This document shows positions 1 through 5,520 of a DNA stretch of 12,324 nucleotides, one piece after another. The stretch comes from JANNHK01 sp034408875 (GTDB taxonomy: Bacteria; Actinomycetota; Acidimicrobiia; IMCC26256; PALSA-610). Within the stretch, counting starts at the first letter, position 1; every line of letters starts with the position of its first letter. The notes beneath the pieces were generated by a model. It was not told the origin of the DNA. It made no database searches and saw only the letters and a list, made by a program, of their open reading frames with translations. The DNA is taken from NCBI GenBank assembly GCA_034408875.1, contig JAWXCJ010000154.1:1-12324 (forward strand), written 5' to 3'. Position numbers and translations under genes: made by a program.

Positions 1-1
1 C

Positions 2-1210
2 AGCCGGGCGCTGAACAACGACATCGGCTTCCAGATCAACGACACCAACGTGGAGCTGACCGGCTCGCCGAGCATCGCCAACAACCGCATCGGCGTGCAG
101 GTCGAGGGCGACGGCAACACGCTGCGCGACAACAACCACATCAACGACAACACGTCCGACGGTGTCCTCGTGACGGCGACGGGCGACAACAACGACATCC
201 GCAACAACGACTCCGACGGGAACGCCGGCAACGGCTTCCACGTGCTCGGCAAGAACAACTCGCTGCTCGACAACAACAGCGACAAGAACGGGAAGAACGG
301 CGCGCTGGCCGACTCGGCCGAAGGCGCGGCGGGCAACACGTTCCGCGGGCACACGTCCGAGACCAACACGTTGCAGGGCATCAAGGCGTGCGGTCAGGTA
401 GACAACGGCCAGAACGTCGGCACCGGGAACCTTGTGAATCCGCAAGTCGACTTCGTCTGCCCGGCTCCGATCGTGCCTCCCGTGATCCCGGGTCCGCCGG
501 CACCGATCAGCGGCTTCGCGGTTCCTGACGACTCGGCGAACAAGGTGTTCTCGTACACGACCGCCGGTGCGCTGACGGGGTCGTTCTCGACCGCGGCGGC
601 CAACGCCAACCTGTCGGACTCGGCCGTAGCCGGTGGCAAGGTGTACGTCCTGGACTCGAGCGACAAGCAGATCTACCGCTACTCGTCGACCGGAACGCTC
701 GAGGCGACGTCGAAGGTCATGAAGCAGTCTGACGGCACGAACCTGTCCGGTCCCGCTGCACTCGCCATCGACGGAAACGAGGTCTGGGTGTCGGACTCGA
801 GCAAGATGAAGATCTACCGCTACTCGTTGGCGTCGCTGTTCGCGGGAGCAGGCAACCTCAACGCCGCGCAGCAGATCACCATCGTCAGCGGCAACAACAA
901 GTCGGCCGACCTCGCCCTCGACGCCACCTACGTGTACTCGGTCGACGAGTCGAACAAGCAGGTGTACCGCTACCAGCGCAATGGCGCCGGCACGGCCACC
1001 GTGTCGAAGCTCATGAAGGACACCGCGGGCGCCGGACTCGGCAACCCGTCGGGCCTCGTGCTCTCCGGTACCGACGCCTACGTGAGCGACTTCGGCAAGG
1101 ACAAGATCTTCAAGTACTCCCTCGCCGGGTTGTTCGCGGGCACCGGCAACCTGAACGCGACGTCGTCGTTCGGGACCGCGGCCGGCAATACGGATCCTCG
1201 CGGTCTGTAA
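2..1210 (+). CDS. Extracellular parallel beta-helix / beta-propeller protein (5' end outside window)
   Basis: The frame is open from base 2, so 402 residues of a longer protein are visible; the GTG at 50 is internal. Residues 1 to about 135 are Asn/Asp/Gly-rich repeats (units such as IGVQVEGDGNTLRDNN and NDIRNNDSDGN), typical of right-handed parallel beta-helix (NosD/pectate-lyase-like) surface proteins. A Pro-rich linker follows at about 153-170 (PIVPPVIPGPPAPISG). The rest is a beta-propeller with recurring strands of the type VYVLDSSDKQIYRYS, VWVSDSSKMKIYRYS, VYSVDESNKQVYRY and AYVSDFGKDKIFKYS, one per blade, about five blades. The last residues (NTDPRGL) look like the first strand of another blade, while blade 1 lacks that strand, so the C-terminus may close the ring. 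A secreted or cell-surface binding role is inferred; no catalytic motif is visible. The export signal would lie upstream of the window. Confidence 0.85.
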   Translation, partial: SRALNNDIGFQINDTNVELTGSPSIANNRIGVQVEGDGNTLRDNNHINDNTSDGVLVTATGDNNDIRNNDSDGNAGNGFHVLGKNNSLLDNNSDKNGKNGALADSAEGAAGNTFRGHTSETNTLQGIKACGQVDNGQNVGTGNLVNPQVDFVCPAPIVPPVIPGPPAPISGFAVPDDSANKVFSYTTAGALTGSFSTAAANANLSDSAVAGGKVYVLDSSDKQIYRYSSTGTLEATSKVMKQSDGTNLSGPAALAIDGNEVWVSDSSKMKIYRYSLASLFAGAGNLNAAQQITIVSGNNKSADLALDATYVYSVDESNKQVYRYQRNGAGTATVSKLMKDTAGAGLGNPSGLVLSGTDAYVSDFGKDKIFKYSLAGLFAGTGNLNATSSFGTAAGNTDPRGL

Positions 1211-1224
1211 AACCTTCCGAACCA

Positions 1225-1273
1225 GAAATTGCGACGTACGGCGACCGGTTCGGTCGTCGTACGTCGCAATTTC
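1225..1273 (+). terminator. Strong 23-bp hairpin after the beta-propeller gene
   Basis: Bases 1225-1247 and 1251-1273 are reverse complements over 23 positions with one exception, which would be a G-U pair in RNA, around a 3-base loop (GTT). The hairpin starts 14 bases after the stop codon at 1208-1210. There is no T-run after the stem, but the arm ends (GAAATT / AATTTC) are AT-rich. The position fits a transcription terminator of the hairpin-only kind seen in GC-rich actinobacteria. It could also be a copy of a dispersed intergenic palindrome. Confidence 0.65.
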
Positions 1274-1416
1274 GCGGCGAAGCGGGCTTCGCGCGAGGCC
1301 GCGCCGACGTGCACGACGCGTTCAACGAGCGCATCGACGCCGCCAACCCCGCCCGGGCGTGGGGCGCGCGAGCGTCACCCGCTGACGATCTCGACGGCGT
1401 TGGCACTATCTGGTAG
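1274..1416 (+). pseudogene. Short coding-like remnant between hairpin and SURNod19-like gene
   Basis: In the frame of position 1303 this stretch reads as a natural-looking peptide (ADVHDAFNERIDAANPAR, then AWGARASPADDLDGVGTIW) with almost every third codon base G or C, ending at a TAG at 1414-1416. The only plausible start is a GTG at 1309, giving 35 residues, and it has no convincing Shine-Dalgarno sequence. The frame differs from that of the SURNod19-like gene starting a few bases later. It may be the tail of a lost gene, a frame-shifted upstream part of the next gene, or a chance open stretch. I recognise no family. Confidence 0.25.
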
Positions 1417-1420
1417 ACCC

Positions 1421-1993
1421 TTGGCAACTGGGACCAATGACTACGCGTACCTCGTGCAAGCGGGCGACCAGTGGTCCTCGACGTTCCATGTGCACACGAC
1501 CACGTCGACACCCGCGTCCGACGTGTACATCCAGTACAAGATCCAGTACGAGCCCGTCACCGCGACGAGCAACTTCCGCAGCGTCACGCCGTACTTCCTC
1601 GACGTCACCGGGTGCTGGGAGAACTCGGCCTCCATCTACGACGTCCCCGGCGGCGGCGGGCCCGGAAGCGAGCACGTGGCGACCGCCACGTACACGGCGC
1701 CGCGCGACGGCATCGCCGTGTACGCGGGCGGGCACATCCACGCGGGCGGGAAAAACGTCAGCCTTACGCGCGACGCCACGGGAGAGGACTACTGCACGGC
1801 CAAAGCCACGTACTCACCGGGCGGGCATCCGAACCATCCGAATCTCGGGCAACTCCAGAAGGTCACGAGCTGCCTGATGCACAGCCAAGTAAGCGCCGGG
1901 GAGACGTTCACGGTGCGATCTCGATACGACAACGAGTTCCCCGTCGCCAAGGCGATGGGCATCATGCTCGTGTTCGTCTGGCACCCCAACTAG
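1421..1993 (+). CDS. SURNod19-like domain protein, probably missing its N-terminal part
   Basis: The 190 residues from a TTG at 1421 resemble the central and C-terminal part of bacterial relatives of the stress up-regulated Nod19 (SURNod19) family. The resemblance covers a Tyr-rich entry (NDYAYLVQAGDQW), the HTTTSTPASDVYIQYKIQY strand pair, PYFLDVTGC, the family-like GGHIHAGGKNVSL segment, a C-terminal HSQVSAGETFTVRSRYDN stretch and a hydrophobic end (GIMLVFVWHPN). Full-length relatives are longer, with a signal peptide and another beta domain before this point; neither is visible here. No start has a good Shine-Dalgarno: TTG 1400 and TTG 1421 are the nearest, while the frame stays open back to 1229 through non-coding-looking sequence. 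A 5'-truncated gene is therefore likely. The biochemical function of the family is not established. The stop is 4 bases from the convergent desaturase stop. Confidence 0.6.
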   Translation: MATGTNDYAYLVQAGDQWSSTFHVHTTTSTPASDVYIQYKIQYEPVTATSNFRSVTPYFLDVTGCWENSASIYDVPGGGGPGSEHVATATYTAPRDGIAVYAGGHIHAGGKNVSLTRDATGEDYCTAKATYSPGGHPNHPNLGQLQKVTSCLMHSQVSAGETFTVRSRYDNEFPVAKAMGIMLVFVWHPN

Positions 1994-1997
1994 GGCG

Positions 1998-2909
1998 CTA
2001 CGCAGGAACGGCTTCGGGCCACCGTACGTCGGTGGCCCATCCGGCCCGTTCGAAGAGCCGGATAAGCGCGGCCGACGCGTCGCGCTGACCGGGAAGTGCA
2101 CCGTGGCGCGCCGAGTTCGGATGGGCGTGGTGGTAGTTGTGCCACGACTCACCGAACGAGATCAATGCCATCGGCGCGAAGTTCGTGCTGTGGTCGTCGG
2201 TCCCCGCGGGCCGGCTTCCGAACATGTGGCACACGGAGTTGATGCTCCACGTCACGTGATGGAGCAGCACCATGCGGGCGAGCCCGGCCCAGAGCAGCGC
2301 GGTGAGCGCGCCGCCGAGCGTGCCCGAGAGCCCCCAGCCGAGGAAGAACGGCGCCGCGAGCGACGCGACCGCGAACAGCGGGAACAGCCGGCTGATGACG
2401 CGGGTGTCGGGGTCGCGCAACAGGTCGGCGGCGTAGCGTTCGGCCGACGTGTTGTCGGCGACGAACAACCAGCCGACGTGCGCGTGGAAAAACCCGCGCA
2501 GGAGACCGAGCGTCCCCGCGCCGAACCGGTGGGGCGAGTGCGGGTCGCCTTCCTTGTCGCTGAACACGTGATGGCGGCGATGGGCCGCGACCCAGCCCGA
2601 CAGCGAACCTTCGAGCGCCATCGAACCCGCGCTCGCGAGCACGATCTTCAGCACGCGGTTGGCCTTGAAACTCTTGTGCGTGAAGAGCCGGTGGTAACCG
2701 ACCGTGACACCGAAGCCGGTGAACACGTAGAACCCGACGAAGAGCACGATGTCGCGGGTGTGTACGGCGCGGCCCCAGAGGAGGGGAATGGCAATCGCGA
2801 ATGCGATTGCGGGTCCGATTACAAGGAGACCGGTGAGGAACCGGGTGGCGACGAGGTTGACGCGGCTCGGTCGCGGCACTTCCAGGATTTCGACAGCCAA
2901 TGCGTTCAC
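1998..2909 (-). CDS. Acyl-CoA / acyl-lipid delta-9-type fatty acid desaturase
   Basis: This is a 303-residue membrane di-iron desaturase that would introduce a cis double bond into a saturated acyl chain. All three histidine boxes are present: H73-RLFT-H78 (HxxxxH), H110-RRHH (HxxHH, followed by VFSDKEGDPHSPH) and H257-NYHH (HxxHH, in GESWHNYHHAHP). Hydrophobic segments at about 24-45, 52-72, 86-104 and 175-215 fit the usual membrane anchors of the DesC/SCD-like class. The length matches bacterial delta-9 desaturases; there is no fused cytochrome b5, so a separate electron donor is needed. The start is a GTG at 2909; an in-frame TGA lies upstream and no better start exists, though no strong Shine-Dalgarno is seen. 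It is the last gene of a minus-strand run, 69 bases after the SRPBCC gene. Acyl-CoA versus acyl-lipid substrate cannot be settled from sequence. Confidence 0.92.
   Translation of the reverse strand: MNALAVEILEVPRPSRVNLVATRFLTGLLVIGPAIAFAIAIPLLWGRAVHTRDIVLFVGFYVFTGFGVTVGYHRLFTHKSFKANRVLKIVLASAGSMALEGSLSGWVAAHRRHHVFSDKEGDPHSPHRFGAGTLGLLRGFFHAHVGWLFVADNTSAERYAADLLRDPDTRVISRLFPLFAVASLAAPFFLGWGLSGTLGGALTALLWAGLARMVLLHHVTWSINSVCHMFGSRPAGTDDHSTNFAPMALISFGESWHNYHHAHPNSARHGALPGQRDASAALIRLFERAGWATDVRWPEAVPA
2016..2038. terminator. Perfect 9-bp hairpin at the convergent gene ends
   Basis: GGGCCACCG (2016-2024) and CGGTGGCCC (2030-2038) pair perfectly around the 5-base loop TACGT. It lies 23 bases beyond the SURNod19-like stop and inside the last codons of the convergent desaturase gene. 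It could terminate plus-strand transcription. No T-run follows on either strand. Confidence 0.4.
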
Positions 2910-2978
2910 GCGGTTCTGATCGGCGGGACTGGGCCAGTCCGCAGGTGCGCGAACGAGTCAATCCGCACGTTACTCCCG

Positions 2979-3455
2979 TCAGGAGAGCGCGACGCGTCGC
3001 CGGAACTCGGCGACCGTCGCGTGGACCACGTGGTCGTGGCCGAATCGCAGCACCGGGGCCGCGACCAGGGCCGCGACCCGCATCGGCCGCTGCATCATTT
3101 CTACCGTCCACCGGGCCGTGACCCGGCTCCGGCCCGCGCCCCGTTCACCGCTTTCGGGCTCGACGGTCAGGCTCGCGTGGCCTTCGAGATCGCCGTGCAC
3201 CGTCGCCTCGATATGGCGCGGCGCGTCGCACTCGTCGACGACCACGTCGACGCGCATCTGGTACGGAATCGGGGCAACGACCAGACCGTGGAGCACCGCG
3301 CCGCGCACGAGCCCGTCACCTTCGACGGTGAACTCACGCAGCCAGCGCCACCACTCGGGGAAGGCGTCGGTGTTGGAGAGGGTTGACCAGACCTCGGCGC
3401 AGGGCGCGTCGATAGTGAACGACTCTTCGTAGTCGATCTGGTACCGGCTGGTCAC
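2979..3455 (-). CDS. SRPBCC family protein (polyketide cyclase/dehydrase-like)
   Basis: The 158 residues have the START/Bet v 1-like (SRPBCC) layout: an opening strand ESFTIDAPCAEVWSTLSN, the usual helix and aromatic stretch DAFPEWWRWLREF, several beta strands (GAVLHGLVVAPIPYQMRVDV, HIEATVHGDLEGHASLTV, SRVTARWTVEM) and a long C-terminal helix (PMRVAALVAAPVLRFGHDHVVHA region). Such proteins bind a hydrophobic ligand in a deep cavity; the ligand is unknown here. I chose the GTG at 3455 because it sits directly before the first conserved strand. The open frame continues upstream through the antisense-like reading of the Lys-rich gene, which is not homologous. No Shine-Dalgarno is seen, but the start lies only 10 bases after the stop of the Lys-rich gene, so translational coupling is possible. 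The desaturase follows, so a lipid-like ligand is a reasonable guess only. Confidence 0.8.
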   Translation of the reverse strand: MTSRYQIDYEESFTIDAPCAEVWSTLSNTDAFPEWWRWLREFTVEGDGLVRGAVLHGLVVAPIPYQMRVDVVVDECDAPRHIEATVHGDLEGHASLTVEPESGERGAGRSRVTARWTVEMMQRPMRVAALVAAPVLRFGHDHVVHATVAEFRRRVALS

Positions 3456-3465
3456 CGGGCGCGCA

Positions 3466-3576
3466 TTAGTTGTAGCCCTTGCGCTCCGACTTCTTCGCTT
3501 CCTTGGCGGCCCGTTTCTCCTTGAGCGACTTGCCTTGCTTCTTGTTGCCCTTCTTTTCGGGCACCTTGGCGGGCAT
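3466..3576 (-). CDS. Small Lys-rich basic protein, 36 residues
   Basis: ATG at 3574-3576 to TAA at 3466-3468. The peptide begins MPAKVPEKKGNKKQG, continues KSLKEKRAAKEAKKSERK and ends GYN; 12 of 36 residues are Lys and 2 are Arg. A strong Shine-Dalgarno (AGAGGAG, 3582-3588) lies 5 bases before the ATG, one of the best in the window, which supports real translation. Short Lys/Ala/Glu-rich proteins with a KSLKEKRAAKxAKK-like core occur in many actinobacteria as conserved hypotheticals. Nucleic-acid or ribosome association is plausible from charge but unproven. It lies 39 bases after the amidotransferase stop and 10 bases before the SRPBCC start, so it belongs to the same transcript. No hydrophobic segment is present. 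Confidence 0.8.
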   Translation of the reverse strand: MPAKVPEKKGNKKQGKSLKEKRAAKEAKKSERKGYN

Positions 3577-3615
3577 GGCTGCTCCTCTCGCCGGTCCGAC
3601 AGACCGTACCTCGCG

Positions 3616-4320
3616 TCAGGGCCGCGATCCGAGGGTTTCGGCGATCCAACGCGCGACGGTGCGGCGATCGGTGGGTCGGTCCAGCGTTGCACGCGCCGTC
3701 GCGACCTTCTCGGCACCGATCAGCTCGACCCGCCCTTCCAGCAGGTGGTCGGCCAGTTCGGGCACGAACTCGGGATGGCCCTGGAGCGTCCACAGCCGAT
3801 CCCCCACCGCCATCCCCGCGACGGGGCAATACGGAGCGGTCGCGATGACGCGGGCCCCGTCCGGTACCGCCACGACTTGGTCTTGATGGCTGGCAATGAG
3901 CGCCACCGCAGGCAGCGCCGGCTGCATGCAGGCGAGCTGCTCGACGACGTCGTAGGTCTGGACGCCGACCCCCCAACCGCTGCTCGCCCGTTCGACGCGC
4001 CCGCCGAGCGCCTGGGCGAGGAGTTGATGCCCGAAGCAGATCCCGACGAAGGGCCGCTCGGTTGCGATCGCGTCGAGCATCAGCGCTTCGACGTCGGCGA
4101 TCCAGGCGACGTCGTCGTACACCGAAAGTCGGCTCGGTGACGACACCCAGCCGTCGCACTCGTCGAGCGAATCGGGGAACTGACCTTCGTCGACCGCGTA
4201 GGGCACGACCTCGATGCCGACCGGTGCGAGAAGGTTCGCGAACAGTTCGGGATAGTCGCCCGCGATGTGCACGCTCTTCGGGTCTACGTGACCGACGACG
4301 AGCAGCCCGGCGCGTGTCAC
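3616..4320 (-). CDS. Class I glutamine amidotransferase (GuaA/GATase1-like, stand-alone)
   Basis: A single-domain class I glutamine amidotransferase of 234 residues, which would release ammonia from glutamine. The nucleophile elbow is GIC95FGHQLLAQALGG, and the His/Glu pair of the triad is in QGH182PE184F. An oxyanion-type loop occurs near SSPSRLSVYDD. The layout resembles stand-alone GMP-synthase-like amidotransferases, some of which act as gamma-glutamyl hydrolases or ligase partners; no partner synthetase is visible, so the acceptor is unknown. I chose GTG 4320 because GAGGTG at 4327-4332 lies 6 bases upstream of it. A GTG at 4329, one base after the monooxygenase stop, would add MRP but has no Shine-Dalgarno. 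Tight spacing to the upstream monooxygenase gene indicates one operon. Confidence 0.88.
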   Translation of the reverse strand: MTRAGLLVVGHVDPKSVHIAGDYPELFANLLAPVGIEVVPYAVDEGQFPDSLDECDGWVSSPSRLSVYDDVAWIADVEALMLDAIATERPFVGICFGHQLLAQALGGRVERASSGWGVGVQTYDVVEQLACMQPALPAVALIASHQDQVVAVPDGARVIATAPYCPVAGMAVGDRLWTLQGHPEFVPELADHLLEGRVELIGAEKVATARATLDRPTDRRTVARWIAETLGSRP

Positions 4321-4326
4321 CGGCCG

Positions 4327-4332
4327 CACCTC
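4327..4332 (-). promoter_or_regulatory. Shine-Dalgarno GAGGTG that decides the amidotransferase start
   Basis: Read on the minus strand, GAGGTG overlaps the TGA of the monooxygenase gene and lies 6 bases before GTG 4320. It also contains the alternative GTG at 4329, which cannot use it as a ribosome site. Confidence 0.5.
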
Positions 4333-5440
4333 ATCGAAACGAGAACACGGGCGCGGTCGGGCGTTCGAGTTCGGGGATCAGTCCGCGCGAGCGCAGCACG
4401 GGCATGACCCCTTCGCCGAACCAGTACGCCTCTTCGAGGTGCGGGTAGCCGGAGAGGATGAACTCGTCGAAGCCGATGGCCGCGTACTCCGCGATGCGGT
4501 CGGCGACTTCGTCGTACGACCCGACGAGCGCGGTACCAACGCCACCGCGCACGAGGCCGATTCCGGCCCAGACGTTGGGGTATACGACGAGGCGCGACTG
4601 GTCGCCGCCATGGAGCGACGCCATGCGCGCCTGACCGACCGATTGGGTCGACGCGAAGTCGGCTTGGGCGGCGGCGATCGCTTCGGGCGACATGCGCGCG
4701 AGCAGCGCGTCGGCGGCGGCCCACGCTTCGTCGGCGGTCGGCCGGGCAATGACGTGGAATCGGATGCCGAAGTCGAGCGTGCGCCCGTACTCGGCTGCGA
4801 GCCCGCGCATGCGGGTCACGCGCTCCTGCACCATGACCGGCGGCTCGCCCCACGCGAGGTACACGTCGACGTGTTCGGCCGCGATGCGCTCGGCCGCGTC
4901 GGATGCGCCACCGAAGTAGATGCGGGGCGTGGGATCGGGCGCCAGGCGCGTGGCCGCGCCCTCCACCTTGAAGTGTCCGCCCTCGTAGTCGAACGGGGTA
5001 CCGCTCCACGCGCCCCGCATGACGGCGACGAACTCGCCCGTGCGCTCGTAGCGCGTCTCCTTGTCCTCCCACACGCCGAAGCGGGCAAGTTCGGCGGGTT
5101 CGGCGCCGGTGACGATGTTGACGAGCAGCCGGCCGCCCGAGAGCCGCTGGTACGTCGACGCCATCTGGGCCGCGAGCGTGGGCGAGAGCAACGCGGGACG
5201 GAACGCGACGAGGAACTTCACCCGCCGCGTGAGCGGGATCAATGACGCGGTGGCGAGCCACGCGTCCTCACAGCCGGTGCCGCACGGCGTGAGCATGCCC
5301 TCGAAGCCGAGCGCGTCGCACGCCGTCGCGATCTGGGCCAGGTAGGCGAGGTCGGGCGCCCGCCGATGGGGGTCGTCGGCGTCGGGCAACACGTCGCGCG
5401 CGTCGCCGCCGGTGGGAAGGAACCAGTGCAACTTCAGCAC
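4331..5440 (-). CDS. ssuD: SsuD-like FMNH2-dependent alkanesulfonate monooxygenase (LLM family)
   Basis: A 369-residue bacterial luciferase-like monooxygenase. From GTG 5440 the protein (MLKLHWFLPTGGD) lines up from end to end with E. coli SsuD as I remember it (381 residues, MSLNMFWFLPTHGD). The residues linked to SsuD catalysis appear conserved: C57 in CGTGCEDAWL, R227 and H229 in FGIRFHVIAR, R298 in GLVRGGVGTALVG and Y332 in LSGYPHLEEAY. It would desulfonate alkanesulfonates to aldehyde and sulfite using reduced FMN from a separate reductase. An in-frame ATG at 5506 would add 22 residues (MTSGAPSLPVGRTLAPGQYG and two more) with no match to SsuD, and would leave only 14 bases to the divergent phoD-like gene, so I prefer 5440; neither start has a clear Shine-Dalgarno. 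No ssuABC transporter or ssuE reductase lies nearby, so the substrate could differ. Confidence 0.85.
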   Translation of the reverse strand: MLKLHWFLPTGGDARDVLPDADDPHRRAPDLAYLAQIATACDALGFEGMLTPCGTGCEDAWLATASLIPLTRRVKFLVAFRPALLSPTLAAQMASTYQRLSGGRLLVNIVTGAEPAELARFGVWEDKETRYERTGEFVAVMRGAWSGTPFDYEGGHFKVEGAATRLAPDPTPRIYFGGASDAAERIAAEHVDVYLAWGEPPVMVQERVTRMRGLAAEYGRTLDFGIRFHVIARPTADEAWAAADALLARMSPEAIAAAQADFASTQSVGQARMASLHGGDQSRLVVYPNVWAGIGLVRGGVGTALVGSYDEVADRIAEYAAIGFDEFILSGYPHLEEAYWFGEGVMPVLRSRGLIPELERPTAPVFSFR

Positions 5441-5520
5441 GGGCCAACCGTACTGTCCGGGAGCTAACGTCCGACCGACGGGGAGCGATGGAGCGCCGGA
5501 GGTCATAGCCGCATGAAGAT
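5441..5520. promoter_or_regulatory. Divergent intergenic region between ssuD-like and phoD-like genes
   Basis: These 80 bases must carry promoters for both divergent genes if the monooxygenase starts at 5440. I see no convincing -35/-10 pair. A clear Shine-Dalgarno (GGAGGT, 5498-5503) points to the plus strand, but it is 9 bases before an ATG at 5513 that opens a 3-codon frame (ATG AAG ATA TGA) and 17 bases before the phoD-like ATG at 5521. The TGA of the mini-frame overlaps that ATG as ATGA. Confidence 0.4.

Noticed and set aside
1..350. Asn-rich tandem repeats considered as DNA repeats
   Set aside because: The periodicity is at protein level (beta-helix coils) and the nucleotide units are too diverged to be a separate repeat element or CRISPR array.
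2103..3386. 427-codon plus-strand open frame
   Set aside because: It lies antisense to the desaturase and SRPBCC genes; its product is an Arg/Glu/His-rich low-complexity shadow with no domain, as expected opposite GC-rich genes.
3452..4159. 235-codon minus-strand open frame overlapping the amidotransferase and Lys-rich genes
   Set aside because: It overlaps two better-supported genes in another frame; the product is Arg-rich with no motif.
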